DNA of 64,000 bases from Tepidisphaeraceae bacterium (GTDB taxonomy: Bacteria; Planctomycetota; Phycisphaerae; Tepidisphaerales; Tepidisphaeraceae), in NCBI GenBank assembly GCA_035998445.1, contig DASYHQ010000005.1:62001-126000 (forward strand). The letters are read 5' to 3'. The first letter of the stretch is position 1, and each line of letters starts with the position of its first letter. The notes beneath the pieces were generated by a model that made no database searches, had not been told where the DNA came from, and saw only the letters and a list, made by a program, of their open reading frames with translations. Of the stretch, positions 26,523 to 35,793 are shown piece after piece. The translations under genes and the position numbers were made by a program.

Positions 26523-26827
26523 AACCGCGGAGGCGCGGAGGACGTGGAGAGAGAGAAGAAAAATCACTGACATCATTCGCTATCCGGCGCTACCGAACGC
26601 CTGATGATTTCATCCTCTGCCATTTGCCTGAACAGCTTCCAACCACGGCGGGCCTTGTTGGGCAGCCCTTGCGTCTCTTCCTGAGCTCGACAACGCACAA
26701 CCTCGCGCTCCAACTCCTTCAGAGACATTCGTTGAAGCTCCGCGAGACGCTTGGCAGCTGCACGGTCGACGAAGGACATGATCGCTCTGCTCCCTCTGTC
26801 TCCGCGTCCTCCGCGTCTTTGCGGTGA
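26523..26827. repeat. Outer CCGCGG-type inverted arms enclosing a small ORF
   Basis: AACCGCGGAGGCGCGGAGGA (26523-) and TCCGCGTCCTCCGCGTCTTTGC-type sequence (about 26800-26827) are inverted copies of the arms seen at 3801-4020 and 15340-15606. Here the interior is not the CTGAGG hairpin but a 68-codon ORF. It lies between cysD and cysNC. Confidence 0.75.
26573..26779 (-). CDS. 68-residue helical protein, unknown
   Basis: Short, charged, predicted all-helical protein (AAAKRLAELQRMSLKELERE, ARRGWKLFRQMAEDEIIRR). It sits exactly between the inverted repeat arms at 26523-26827, so it may be cargo of the element rather than part of the cys operon. The arrangement of hydrophobic residues suits amphipathic helices and the sequence is less Arg/Pro-rich than chance ORFs here, which favours a real gene. 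No family recognised. Confidence 0.5.
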   Translation of the reverse strand: MSFVDRAAAKRLAELQRMSLKELEREVVRCRAQEETQGLPNKARRGWKLFRQMAEDEIIRRSVAPDSE

Positions 26828-26836
26828 AGCCTTCTA

Positions 26837-27745
26837 TTAAAAATACCCCTCGCGCTTCTTCTGCTCCATCGACCCCGCTTCATCGTGGTCGATCAGCCGC
26901 CCCTGCCGTTCGCTGCGGCGTTCCAGCAGCGTTTCCTGGATGATGTCCGCAACCGTCGTCGCCGTCGATTCGATAGCGCCAGTCAGCGGATAGTCCCCCA
27001 GCGTGCGGAAGCGCACCACCCGCATCACGGGTCGCTCGCCCGGCTCCAGCCGCATGCGGTCGTCATCCACCACGATCCACTGTCCGCCGCGGTCGACGCA
27101 GGGGCGTTCCTTCGCGAAGTACAACGGTGGCAGCGGGATCGATTCCGCGCGGATGTACTCCCACACGTCCAGCTCCGTCCAATTGCTCAGCGGAAAGACG
27201 CGGATGCTTTCACCCGCACCTAGCCGGCCGTTGTACAAATTCCACAACTCTGGCCGCTGGTTCTTCGGGTCCCACTGCATCGCCCGATCGCGGAACGAGT
27301 AGACGCGCTCCTTCGCCCGCGCCTTTTCCTCATCTCTTCTAGCCCCACCAAACGCCGCGTCGTGCTTGCCCTTCTTCAGGGCCTGCACGAGCGCCTGCGT
27401 CTGCATGTGCGCGCTATATTGCGGCGTGGCGTAGTCGAACGGGTTCACCCCCGTCGCCAGCGCTTCTTCGTTCGTGTAGACCGACAGCGGCAAATCGCAA
27501 TCGCGACAATACTGATCCCGAAACTCCAGCAGTTCCCGAAAGTCCCACGTCGTCGCGATGTGCAACAGCGGAAACGGCACGCGCCCGGGATAAAACGCCT
27601 TGCGCGCCAGATGCGTCAGACAGGCCGAGTCCTTCCCGCCCGAGTACAGCAACACCGGGTTCTGAAACTCCGCCGCCACCTCGCGAATGATGTGGATGCT
27701 CTCGGCCTCAAGCTGCTTCAGGTGCGTTAGCGTATAGCTGGTCAT
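26837..27745 (-). CDS. cysD: Sulfate adenylyltransferase subunit 2
   Basis: 302 residues from [20 protein letters not shown]. The PP-loop ATP pyrophosphatase motif SGGKDS (in [16 protein letters not shown]) and the substrate segment [15 protein letters not shown] are characteristic of CysD. The C-terminal [20 protein letters not shown] and final KREGYF match the family ending. It adenylates sulfate, driven by the GTPase CysN encoded downstream. It appears to head the cysD - small ORF - cysNC - flippase - VOC series. Confidence 0.96.
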   Translation of the reverse strand: MTSYTLTHLKQLEAESIHIIREVAAEFQNPVLLYSGGKDSACLTHLARKAFYPGRVPFPLLHIATTWDFRELLEFRDQYCRDCDLPLSVYTNEEALATGVNPFDYATPQYSAHMQTQALVQALKKGKHDAAFGGARRDEEKARAKERVYSFRDRAMQWDPKNQRPELWNLYNGRLGAGESIRVFPLSNWTELDVWEYIRAESIPLPPLYFAKERPCVDRGGQWIVVDDDRMRLEPGERPVMRVVRFRTLGDYPLTGAIESTATTVADIIQETLLERRSERQGRLIDHDEAGSMEQKKREGYF

Positions 27746-28142
27746 CGCGTGCTCTGCCGTGCCCTTTCCCAAGTATGGGGGAAAAGGGGCAGATTATGGA
27801 ATAACGCGCGCGGTCGCAAGCGATTCGACCCCAAACCGCGCGGCGACCAAAGAAGCGTGTGAACGCCGAGACGCCGAGAACGCCAAGACCGGAGAGAAGA
27901 GGAAGATCAGGAATCTGCTTTGCCTGCGCGCCTCTTGCTTTGGCGTCCGCTGTGGCACCAACAATCCGGTCTGTGATTCAGGGCGATCTCCCCCCGCCTT
28001 CTCCACCTTATCAATCGAACGCGAAAGCGAGAAAGCGCGAAGAAAGCCGCGAAGGCGCTGCGAAGCCCCTTCCTCCACTTGGGATCGGGTTATTGGTCAT
28101 TTGCTTGGCATTGGGGCTTGGTCATTCGATCCCCTCTTCCCC
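27746..28142. other. Intergenic region upstream of cysD
   Basis: About 400 nt. It contains degenerate GAACGCCGAGACGCCGAGAAC-type and GCGAAGAAAGCCGCGAAGGC sequence, similar in character to the arms of other repeats but without a clear partner. No tRNA, riboswitch or promoter recognised. Confidence 0.5.
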
Positions 28143-28376
28143 TCAAGCCGCCGGCAAGATCGCCTGCTGCGCGTTGGATGCCACCATCACCCGCCCACCC
28201 GAGTTCTCTCCATCCCCAACAATCCCCCGCGTCACGTCGTACTTCGCCCGCCCGATCAACGGCGTCGTAATGATATGCTCCAACCACCGATCCCTCAGCT
28301 CCCGCGCCGCTGCCACCATCTGCGGGTCCGCCTTCGCCTTCACCCGCGGCTTCGCCTCGCGCGTGGGCTTTTCCAC
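28143..28376 (-). CDS. Small hypothetical protein (possibly a remnant)
   Basis: 77 residues, or 58 from an internal Met. MVAAARELRDRWLEHI and GRAKYDVTRGIVGDGENSGG look protein-like, and the composition is less Arg/Pro-biased than neighbouring chance ORFs. No domain is recognised. It could be a genuine small planctomycete protein or the eroded end of a larger gene. Confidence 0.35.
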   Translation of the reverse strand: MEKPTREAKPRVKAKADPQMVAAARELRDRWLEHIITTPLIGRAKYDVTRGIVGDGENSGGRVMVASNAQQAILPAA

Positions 28377-28394
28377 GCGTACCCTCGAAAGACA

Positions 28395-28434
28395 GCCGAC
28401 CTCGGGGGACGAGGGGGTCGTTCCCGAGGTCGGC
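28395..28434 (-). terminator. Stem-loop downstream of the DUF4394 gene
   Basis: GCCGACCTCGGG / CCCGAGGTCGGC form a 12-bp stem with a 16-nt loop about 35 nt past the stop codon of the minus-strand gene. T-tract absent. Confidence 0.55.
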
Positions 28435-28468
28435 GTGTTGGGCTGCGATTAGCAGAGGGGCGGGTGCG

Positions 28469-30313
28469 TTAGGCGTCGATGGGCGTGCTGGAGAAGCGGC
28501 CGTCGTCGCCGGAGCCGAGGACGATCGAGACGTCGCGCAGCGTGCGGTTCTGCAGGATGAGGCTGGCGGCGCCGCCGACGACGCCGTTGCTGCGGAGGGC
28601 GCCGGAGACGATGTCGATCTCGTACAACTGGGTGATCGGGCTGCCGCCGATCGTCAGCGCCGCGTAGCCGACGTTGAAGCCGTCGGCGCGGGTGAGGACG
28701 TCGAGGCCCGAGATCGCGCCGGCCTCCAGCGGGCCGTCGGACGTGCGGAGCTGGCCCTCGGTCGTCAGCGTGCCGGCGTTGGCCGGCACCTGTTCGACGA
28801 GCGTGTTGGCATCGGTGTCCAGGTCGTACAGCGCGGTGCCGGTCCTGGGGTCGGCGTCGTTGTTGATGTACGCGGCGGCGGTCACGCGCGGGTTGCGGCC
28901 GGCGGCGGAGTCGGTCGGGCCGTACACCAGTGGACCGTCGATGATCGTCAGACCGGTGTCGACGTTGATGCGGTAGTTCTCGTCGCGCCCGTTCACCAGG
29001 CGCAGGCGGTCGACGGTGGGATTGAAGTTCACGCCGCTCTCGGAGAAGCGAACGTTGAGATTCTCGCCATCGTCGCGCTGGCCGTTGGCGTTCGTGTCGG
29101 TGTACAGCGCGGCGACGACGGTCGCGGCGCCGGTGGACGCGTCGAGCGTGATGATGCGGCTCTCCGAGGTCACCCCGTAGAGCGTGCCGATGCGGTTGAC
29201 ACCGTCGGCGGCGTTGAGATCGCTGGGGCGGTAGTCGATGCCGACGACAAGCTCGCCGGCGCGCAGGCCGGTGATCGCGCTGTCGGAGAAGATGACGCTT
29301 GGATTGGCGGCGTCGAAGCGGATCAGGCGGTTGTCGGTCTGCAGGCCAACGGCGAGGGCGCTGGCGGCATCGCGCGGGCCATCAAGGTCGCCCGAGCCGG
29401 GCCGAATCGTCAAGGCGCGCAGCGAGCGGGGGTCGGCGGAACCGCCGATGATGCCGTTGCTGCGCATGGCGCCGTTGGTGAGGTCGACCTCGTAGAGGCT
29501 GCTGTTGGGGCTGCTGCCGATGGTGATCGAGGCGTAGCCGACGTTGAAGCCATCGGCAAGCGTGAGGACGTCGAAGCCCGACCGGAAGCCCGATTCGACG
29601 GGGCCGGCTGCGGTGCGCAGCGCGCCGACCGTCTTCAGCCGACCGGCGTTGGCGGGGTTCTGCTCGACGAGCGTGTTGGCGTCGGTGTCCAGGCCGTACA
29701 GCACCGTGCCGGTCGCGGGGTTGGCATCGCTGTTGATGTAGGCCGAGCCCGTCACGCGCGGATTGCGACCGGCGGCGACGTCCATGGGGTCGTACGCCAG
29801 CGTGCCATCGATGATCGTCAAACCGGTGTCGACGTTGATGCGGTAGTTCTCGTCGCGCCCGTTCACCAGGCGCAGGCGATCGACGGTGGGGTTGAAGTCC
29901 AGGCCGCTCTCGGAGAAGCGGATGTTGAGGTTCTCACCATCGTCGCGCTGGCCGTTGCCGTTGGTATCGGTGAACAGCGTGGAGACGACGGTGGCGGCGC
30001 CGGTGGACGGATTCAGCGTGACGACGCGACTCTGGGAGGTGACGCCGTAAATCTGGCCAACACGGTTGACGCCGTCGGACGGGTTTAGGTCGCTTGGCCG
30101 GTGGTCGATGCCGAGGAGCGACTCGCCGGCGCGCAGGCCGGTGATCGCACGGTCGGAGAGGATGACGCCGGGGTTGTCCACGTCGAACTGAATTACGCGG
30201 TCGTTCGTCTGCAGGCCGACGGCGGCGGCGCTGAGCAGTTGGCGTCCCTCGAGCGATTCAGCAACGACAGCGCTGCGGGCGCCGTTGCGTATTTTCGATG
30301 ACTTCCGGGCCAT
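28469..30313 (-). CDS. DUF4394 surface/secreted protein with internal duplication
   Basis: 614 residues. Near the N-terminus is ESLEGRQLLSA, the short motif common at the start of planctomycete surface proteins. Two DUF4394-like units follow (about 31-320 and 321-610). Each contains VGLQTNDRVIQFD, a GIDxRPSDLN step, GRDENYRINVDTGLTIIDG and GFNVGYA. The repeat period is 870 bp (290 codons), with near-identical DNA stretches in the two halves (28944- and 29814-), so the duplication is recent or homogenised. DUF4394 is probably a beta-propeller. A GGAGG site precedes the ATG. No PEP-CTERM sequence at the C-terminus. Confidence 0.85.
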   Translation of the reverse strand: MARKSSKIRNGARSAVVAESLEGRQLLSAAAVGLQTNDRVIQFDVDNPGVILSDRAITGLRAGESLLGIDHRPSDLNPSDGVNRVGQIYGVTSQSRVVTLNPSTGAATVVSTLFTDTNGNGQRDDGENLNIRFSESGLDFNPTVDRLRLVNGRDENYRINVDTGLTIIDGTLAYDPMDVAAGRNPRVTGSAYINSDANPATGTVLYGLDTDANTLVEQNPANAGRLKTVGALRTAAGPVESGFRSGFDVLTLADGFNVGYASITIGSSPNSSLYEVDLTNGAMRSNGIIGGSADPRSLRALTIRPGSGDLDGPRDAASALAVGLQTDNRLIRFDAANPSVIFSDSAITGLRAGELVVGIDYRPSDLNAADGVNRIGTLYGVTSESRIITLDASTGAATVVAALYTDTNANGQRDDGENLNVRFSESGVNFNPTVDRLRLVNGRDENYRINVDTGLTIIDGPLVYGPTDSAAGRNPRVTAAAYINNDADPRTGTALYDLDTDANTLVEQVPANAGTLTTEGQLRTSDGPLEAGAISGLDVLTRADGFNVGYAALTIGGSPITQLYEIDIVSGALRSNGVVGGAASLILQNRTLRDVSIVLGSGDDGRFSSTPIDA

Positions 30314-30548
30314 AACGTCCTCCTTCAGATTCAGCGGCTCGCGCCCTCAGGCAGAGTCCAACACAAACGCGTCGGACGATCGCTCTACCGTCGCGTAGCG
30401 ACGAACGCACCGTGGACCGTATACCCTACGCCTCGCTTTGTCGGATAGATGTGAAAACCGAAGGAAAAAGTGAGACGCACGATGTTAGTGCAATGGTCGC
30501 GGCCCGTGCGGGGCTTGTCGATCCGGTTGGCGGCGCTACACTTGGGGC

Positions 30549-31142
30549 ATGTTTACAGGCATTGTTGAGAAGACCGCACGCGTGATGGCGATGACGCCTG
30601 GGCCGAAGTTTGTACGGCTGGTGATTCCCGACGACTACCACGACGTCGCCCATGGCGAGAGCATCGCGGTCAACGGGGTCTGCCTGACCGTCGCCGAGCT
30701 GGCGAAGGGAGAGCTGCACTTCGACGTGATCGCCGAGACGCTGGACAAGACGAACCTGGGGTTGCTCAAGACGGGCGACAGCGTACATGTCGAGCGGTCG
30801 CTGCGCGTGGGGGATCGGATCAGCGGGCACTTCGTGCAGGGGCACGTCGACGGGCCGGCGAAGCTGGTGGAGATGACGGACGCGGCCGACGAGACGCGGC
30901 TTCGCTTGCAGGTGTCGCCGGCGCTGTCGCCGTTCATCGCGCCCAAGGGATCGGTGACGCTGGATGGCGTAAGCCTGACGGTGGCAGCGGTGGACGGGGA
31001 ACACTTCGAGGTGGCGCTGATCCCCACGACGGTGCAGATGACGAATTTGCTGCAGCACGATGTGGGTTGGCCGTTCAATTTCGAAGCGGATATTATTGGG
31101 AAGACGGTGGTGGCGTATTTGATGAGGACGGCGGGTCGTTAA
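30549..31142 (+). CDS. ribE: Riboflavin synthase alpha chain
   Basis: 197 residues made of two lumazine-binding domains. The first starts MFTGIVE with SIAVNGVCLTV; the second has GSVTLDGVSLTVAAV and IPTTVQMTNL. The family converts two 6,7-dimethyl-8-ribityllumazine molecules to riboflavin. Both conserved FxGxVxxxG-like and GVxLTV elements are intact. No FMN riboswitch is seen upstream and no other rib genes are adjacent. Confidence 0.96.
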   Translation: MFTGIVEKTARVMAMTPGPKFVRLVIPDDYHDVAHGESIAVNGVCLTVAELAKGELHFDVIAETLDKTNLGLLKTGDSVHVERSLRVGDRISGHFVQGHVDGPAKLVEMTDAADETRLRLQVSPALSPFIAPKGSVTLDGVSLTVAAVDGEHFEVALIPTTVQMTNLLQHDVGWPFNFEADIIGKTVVAYLMRTAGR

Positions 31143-31370
31143 TGACCAATGACCCAACCAGAATGAACAAACACCAATGACCAATGAAGCCGGCGCGAGG
31201 CCGTTTGGACATTGGTGATTGGAATTTGATTGGTCATTCGGATTTGGTCATTTGTCATTCGAAATCACCCTCACCTGGCCTCTCCCGGCGTATGCGGGCG
31301 AGGGACCGGAGTAGGAAAACGATCGTCCTGATTCATTCGGCAATCGACATTCGAAATTCGGCATTTCCCC
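31143..31370. other. ribE-pdxA intergenic region with repeat remnants
   Basis: 228 nt. TGACCAATGACCCAACC and TGACCAATGAAGCCGG (31143-31200) face ATTGGTCATTCGG and TTGGTCATTTGTCATTCG (31225-31262), an inverted arrangement. CACCTGGCCTCTCCCGGCG at 31272 resembles the short hairpin after trpB. No gene or promoter recognised. Confidence 0.55.
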
Positions 31371-32429
31371 ATGAGTTCCTACCGTCCCACCATCGCGATC
31401 ACCATGGGAGAGCCGGCGGGCATTGGGCCTGAGGTGGTGGTGAAGGCGCTGGCCGACCCGGTGCTGCGGCACCGCGCGCGGTACATCATCTACGGGATGA
31501 ATGAACTGCTGAGCTACGCGGCCGACCTGGCAGAATTCGACGTCTTCTGGTGGCGCGACCAGTTCAACGGGCGGCTGCGCAGTTATCCGCACGATGTCGT
31601 CGTAGTCGATTACGACATGTACAGCCTGCTTGGCAGCGCCGTGCGCAGCCCCAGCAAGATGGGCGGCGAGGCGAGCATGCGCTTCTGCGTCGACGCGATC
31701 GAGGCGGCCCAGAAGAAGCTGGTGGACGCCGTGGTGACGGCCCCCATTGCCAAGGAAAGCTGGAAGCTGGCGGGGTACGGCTTCCCTGGCCATACGGAAC
31801 TGTTTGCGACGAAGACGAACGCCCGCCACTACGCGATGATGTTCGCGGGCGGGCCGCTGAAGGTGATTCTGGCGACGGTGCACATCCCGCTCAACAGCCT
31901 GTGGGGCCGGCTGAACATTGGCGCGGTCTTCCACCCGATCGAATTGGTGCACAAGACGCTGATCGAGTGGTTCGACATCGAAAAGCCCCGCATCGCGGTG
32001 GCGGGCGTGAACCCGCACGCGAGCGAAAACGGGCAGTTTGGGGACGAGGAGGAACGCATCATCTCCCCCGCCATCGCCATGGCCCGCGAGCAGGGAATTG
32101 ACGCGACGGGCCCCTATTCGCCCGACACGGTCTTCTTAGCGGCGCGTGATGGAAAGTTCGATGCGGTCGTGGCGATGTACCACGACCAGGGATTGATCCC
32201 CGTGAAGCTGTTAGCGTTCGACCAGGCGGTGAACCTGACGGTGGGCCTGCCAATCATCCGCACCAGCCCCGATCACGGCACCGCCTTCGACATCGTCGGC
32301 CGCAACCGCGCCAACCCCGGCAGCATGCGGGCCGCGATTGAACTGGCGATCGATTTGTCGATCAAACGCCACAACCGCGACGCATTGCAGCGCGAGCACG
32401 AACGGCAGCATCCAAGAGAAGAATCGTAA
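31371..32429 (+). CDS. pdxA: 4-hydroxythreonine-4-phosphate dehydrogenase
   Basis: 352 residues. ITMGEPAGIGPEVV is the N-terminal PdxA signature; FPGHTELFA, AGVNPHASENGQFG and AMYHDQGLIPVK carry the zinc-ligand histidines, and RTSPDHGTAFDI is the conserved C-terminal segment. The enzyme oxidises 4-phosphohydroxy-L-threonine in the DXP-dependent route to pyridoxal phosphate. It stands alone, followed by repeat island B. Confidence 0.96.
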   Translation: MSSYRPTIAITMGEPAGIGPEVVVKALADPVLRHRARYIIYGMNELLSYAADLAEFDVFWWRDQFNGRLRSYPHDVVVVDYDMYSLLGSAVRSPSKMGGEASMRFCVDAIEAAQKKLVDAVVTAPIAKESWKLAGYGFPGHTELFATKTNARHYAMMFAGGPLKVILATVHIPLNSLWGRLNIGAVFHPIELVHKTLIEWFDIEKPRIAVAGVNPHASENGQFGDEEERIISPAIAMAREQGIDATGPYSPDTVFLAARDGKFDAVVAMYHDQGLIPVKLLAFDQAVNLTVGLPIIRTSPDHGTAFDIVGRNRANPGSMRAAIELAIDLSIKRHNRDALQREHERQHPREES

Positions 32430-32440
32430 ACCGGCCCCCT

Positions 32441-33076
32441 CTTCTGTAGGACAGGCATTCCTGCCTGTCTCTCCCTGTGGGACGGACATTCTTGTCTGTC
32501 TCTCCCCCCGTATTCTCGCTTCTGTGGCACAGGCATTCCTGCCTGTGTCTCTTCTGTCTTTTGTCTTTCGTATTTTGTCTTTCAGTGTGGGGCGGACATT
32601 CTTGTCTGCCACGCGGCGCTCGCCGCGATTGCGAAGCGGCAGAGACGCGAAGGCGCGAAGGACACGAAGGACGTTGCGCCGGATCCACCTCAACTGCGCA
32701 GCGCGTCCGTAGAGATGGATAGCGTGCTCTTTGACAATCGAATAGCCGACGTGCGTGACATCTGGGATCCCCATTCCCATCACCCGATGGCGCAATATGG
32801 TGCACAATGGTGCACGGATTCGTGTTTTGCCTTACCCAAACCGCCGTCCAGATACGGGTTCGCGTTACGTTCTCCGTCTCCTTCGCGTCCGCCTTCGCGA
32901 CTTCGCGTCTCTTTTGGATTTGTGGAAGCGCAACGCATGCAAAGCAAAGAGAGACAGGAAAGAACGTCCGTCCCATCAGAAGATCAAAAGAAAGAAGAGA
33001 CACAGGCAAGAATGCCTGTGCCACAGAAGAGAGAATACGGGGGGAGAGACAGGCAGGAATGCCTGTCCTACAGAAG
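32441..33076. repeat. Repeat island B: large interrupted inverted repeat with conserved 150-nt core
   Basis: Arms CTTCTGTAGGACAGGCATTC... (32441-) and ...ATGCCTGTCCTACAGAAG (to 33076) are inverted copies, with a second inner pair CTGTGGCACAGGCATTCCTG (about 32522) / CAGGCAAGAATGCCTGTGCC (about 33003). The core 32696-32845 aligns gaplessly with 483-632 of island A. It has a boxA-like GTGCTCTTTGACAA (32724-32737) and AATGGTGCAC-like tandem decamers. Chance ORFs run across it but none looks protein-like. Confidence 0.8.
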
Positions 33077-33093
33077 AGGGGCGACGGCTCGGG

Positions 33094-33492
33094 TTAAGCC
33101 TGCGTCTCGACCGGGAAGCCCGCCTGCCGCGCCTTGCGGGCGGCAATGAACGATCGCACGCACAGCACGATGTAGACGAGCAGGACGACCGCCATGATCG
33201 CCTGTGCCCGAACGGCACCCGGGCGGGCGGGCTCGGTGCCGCCCATCCAGGCGAACGCCTTGAATAAGCCCGGGGCGGCCCCCAGGAAGCCGAGCAGCGC
33301 AATCGTGACGGCGGCGTGCATCACGTGCTTGTTCAGCTGGGGTTTGGCAGCGGCGATGGCACCAAGGATCAGCAGGATGACGCCGACGACGGATGGAATG
33401 AACGCCGTCAGGCTTTTGACGTCGCTTAAGGCGTAGCCGCCAGCGCCGAGCAGGATTAGTAGAACGCCGAACGCGATCGTGATTTTCGCCAT
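33094..33492 (-). CDS. Small four-helix membrane protein, unknown
   Basis: 132 residues with about four transmembrane segments (5-20, 30-48, 58-78, 97-115) joined by short loops. It starts MAKITIAFGVLLILLGAGGY. A short cytoplasmic basic tail follows. No family signature. It stands alone between repeat island B and the HDOD gene. Confidence 0.7.
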   Translation of the reverse strand: MAKITIAFGVLLILLGAGGYALSDVKSLTAFIPSVVGVILLILGAIAAAKPQLNKHVMHAAVTIALLGFLGAAPGLFKAFAWMGGTEPARPGAVRAQAIMAVVLLVYIVLCVRSFIAARKARQAGFPVETQA

Positions 33493-33589
33493 AATTGTTC
33501 TCCGTCAGTTGAAGGCGGAGACAGTCTAGGCGCGGCGGTGACCGGGCACAACCGGCTGAAGGACTGGAAGCGGGTTGTTATTGGAGGGG

Positions 33590-33667
33590 TGCCACCGGCG
33601 GATTGCCCGCCCGTGCCTTTGATCTATCGAGAGGAAAATACGGGCGGGCAAGCCGACGGTGGCGCAC
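33590..33667. repeat. Palindromic element of the priA-insertion family
   Basis: GTGCCACCGGCGGATTGCCC... (33590-) pairs with ...GGCAAGCCGACGGTGGCGCAC (to 33667), around a short TTGATCTATCGAGAGG loop region. Its arms match those of the element inside priA at 13975-14065. Here it lies just downstream of the HDOD gene. Confidence 0.8.
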
Positions 33668-33684
33668 AGGTTTCGACGGGGAAA

Positions 33685-34830
33685 TCAGCCGGCCTTGCGA
33701 TACCGCGCGTTGCGTTGCTGGGCCATCGGCTCGCGCATCAGCTGCACGGAGCGCTCGATGATGGCCTGCGTGTCGCGGTCCAGCAGTCGTTCCAAATCGG
33801 GTGAAAGTCCCAGTTCGGTCAGGACGGCTGAGGGGACGATGTCGATCTCCATGTCGGCGCAGTAGACGTGGCTGTACTTCACGAGCTGGTTGGCCACGTG
33901 CACGATGCTGACCGCGCGGAACATCTCCGACGGCATCGCCAGCACCGCGCTGTCGCCGGCGGGCATGTGGTGCAGGCGGATGGCCTCGACGAGGTCGCCG
34001 GGCAGTTCCCACTTGGCGGCGAGGAAGCCACCGATGAACGCATGATCGGCGCCGAAGAGCCGGCGTTCGCGCGCCAGGAAGCTTTCGTCGCCGTCGTGCT
34101 TGTCCCAGATCTGGCCGACGATCTGCGGGAACGTGCTGTTGATCGCGAGCTTGCCGATGTCGTGCAGCAGCCCGATCGTGCCCGCCAGCCACGGGTCGAC
34201 ACCGCCCACGCGCTTGGCGAGGTGTTCGGACGTCTGCGCGACGGCCATGGAGTGGAGCCAGAGTTTTTCCGGGTGATAGCCCTTCGTGCGCTTCGCATCG
34301 GCGGATGCAATGCCCATCATCGGCCCAAGCTTCAGCCGGACGACCAGGGCCTTCACGGTGGAGAAGCCCAGGTAAGCAACGGCCTCTTCGAGCGACAGGA
34401 TCTCCCGCCGAAGCCCGAACGCGGCCGAGTTGACCATGCGGAGGATGCTGGCGACCAAAATCGGTTCGGTGCCAACGATGCTCGCCACGCTGCGGGCGGT
34501 CGAGCCCATGCTGTTCAGCTCGCGCAGGATGTTGTGGACGGCACGTGGTAACGGCGGGATCTTTTCGAGGCCCGACACCACCTCGTCCAGCAACTGCGAC
34601 TTCTGAAGTTCGTTGACGTCGGCGGGACGGATCTTGGCGCCTTCGGGCGGGGCCGCAAAGAGCGCGGGTGTGACGGCCGGACTGGTCAGGTCTGTTCCGA
34701 CGCGTTCGTCCCACTGCGCGTCCACCTGCGCGAAGGAGTCGTCGGCCGCCTTGCGATTGCTGCGCCAGATGACCGCAACGGTGCCGCTGAGCAGAAGGGT
34801 GGCTGCGATAAGTACGATCCAAGCCGCCAT
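33685..34830 (-). CDS. Membrane-anchored HDOD-domain signalling protein
   Basis: 381 residues from MAAWIVLIAATLLLSG; the frame is open to 34989 but the longer start removes the N-terminal membrane anchor. After one transmembrane helix (3-22) and a linker comes an HDOD domain (about 85-300): LPPLPRAVHNILRELN, ILRMVNSAAFGLRREILSLE, LLHDIGKLAINSTFP. HDOD proteins are regulatory relatives of HD phosphohydrolases in bacterial signalling; whether this copy hydrolyses anything is unknown. Output and partners are not visible here. Confidence 0.85.
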   Translation of the reverse strand: MAAWIVLIAATLLLSGTVAVIWRSNRKAADDSFAQVDAQWDERVGTDLTSPAVTPALFAAPPEGAKIRPADVNELQKSQLLDEVVSGLEKIPPLPRAVHNILRELNSMGSTARSVASIVGTEPILVASILRMVNSAAFGLRREILSLEEAVAYLGFSTVKALVVRLKLGPMMGIASADAKRTKGYHPEKLWLHSMAVAQTSEHLAKRVGGVDPWLAGTIGLLHDIGKLAINSTFPQIVGQIWDKHDGDESFLARERRLFGADHAFIGGFLAAKWELPGDLVEAIRLHHMPAGDSAVLAMPSEMFRAVSIVHVANQLVKYSHVYCADMEIDIVPSAVLTELGLSPDLERLLDRDTQAIIERSVQLMREPMAQQRNARYRKAG

Positions 34831-35007
34831 GCGCGTCTCTCCGTCTCGGCCCGCGGAAATAGGGAAAGGGCTACCGGTTGTTATCGGATGGAGCGGCGCA
34901 AAAAGTTCAGTCTGGGTAAGTTGGGGGATGAGAAAGACCACGCGACCCGCCACTGGCGAGACGGTTTGCCTGCCGTAGGGGCGACGCAAATGTCGCCTAT
35001 ACGTGAC

Positions 35008-35769
35008 CTACCCCTGCCGGCGGCCGTGCAGGTCGTTGGGACCACCGCCCGCGCGGGCGAGCGACGCCCAGTCCGTCAGCTCGACGGCCGCCACGATGTC
35101 GGATGGCAACGATGGGTCGATCGTCGCGTCAGGCACCACCGCCAGCAGCGGGGCTTTCGTCCAGCGCTCGATCTGGCGCAGGTTGGTCTCCTCGGCCACG
35201 CCCGCGCGGTCTACTGGGTAGCGATTGATGACCACCCCCGCCACCGGCACTCCGGCGCTGCGCAGGGCGACCACGGTGAGAACGCTGTGGTTGATCGTGC
35301 CCAGCCCCGGCCGGGCGACGACGACCGCGGGGGCGTTCAGCCAGCGGGCGGCGTCGAGCATGAGGTGCTGCCCATCGATCGGCACCATAATGCCACCGGC
35401 CCCTTCGACGATCAGGATGTCGCAGTCGCGCGACATCAGGTCGATCGACCGCTGGACCGCGTCCCAATCCACCGGCTCGCCCGCCCGCTCGGCCGCCACG
35501 TTCGGTGACAACGGCTCGGCGTAACGGTTGGGACAGATCACCTCCAACGGATAGGCCACGTCGCCACAGTGGGCGAGGAACTCCGCATCCTCCGACACCA
35601 GGCCCTCGCGCCGCTGTACGCAGCCACTGGCGACGGGCTTGAGCGCCCCCACCCGCGCGCCTCGCCGCCGAAACCAGTCGGCGATCGCACCGGCGACTAC
35701 CGTCTTGCCGACGTCCGTATCAGTGCCGGTGATGAAGAGCGTGGGGATGGTGGGTGGCCGGATCATCAT
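35008..35769 (-). CDS. bioD: Dethiobiotin synthetase
   Basis: 253 residues. P-loop GTDTDVGKT (about 15-23) in LFITGTDTDVGKTVVAGAIA, then LKPVASGC, the Mg-binding IVEGAGGIMVPID, and VVVARPGLGTINHSVLTV. It closes the ureido ring of dethiobiotin using ATP and CO2. bioA lies upstream on the same strand, 179 nt away and separated by a palindromic element, so the pair is probably a disrupted bioAD operon. Confidence 0.95.
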   Translation of the reverse strand: MMIRPPTIPTLFITGTDTDVGKTVVAGAIADWFRRRGARVGALKPVASGCVQRREGLVSEDAEFLAHCGDVAYPLEVICPNRYAEPLSPNVAAERAGEPVDWDAVQRSIDLMSRDCDILIVEGAGGIMVPIDGQHLMLDAARWLNAPAVVVARPGLGTINHSVLTVVALRSAGVPVAGVVINRYPVDRAGVAEETNLRQIERWTKAPLLAVVPDATIDPSLPSDIVAAVELTDWASLARAGGGPNDLHGRRQG

Positions 35770-35793
35770 TATTCGCGAGATTCTACGCCTTCA

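Noticed and set aside
27746-28142. tRNA or SAM/sulfur riboswitch upstream of cysD
   Set aside because: No cloverleaf, T-loop or riboswitch core could be found by eye.
30314-30548. FMN riboswitch upstream of ribE
   Set aside because: The conserved FMN-element sequences are not present; only AT-poor spacer DNA is seen.
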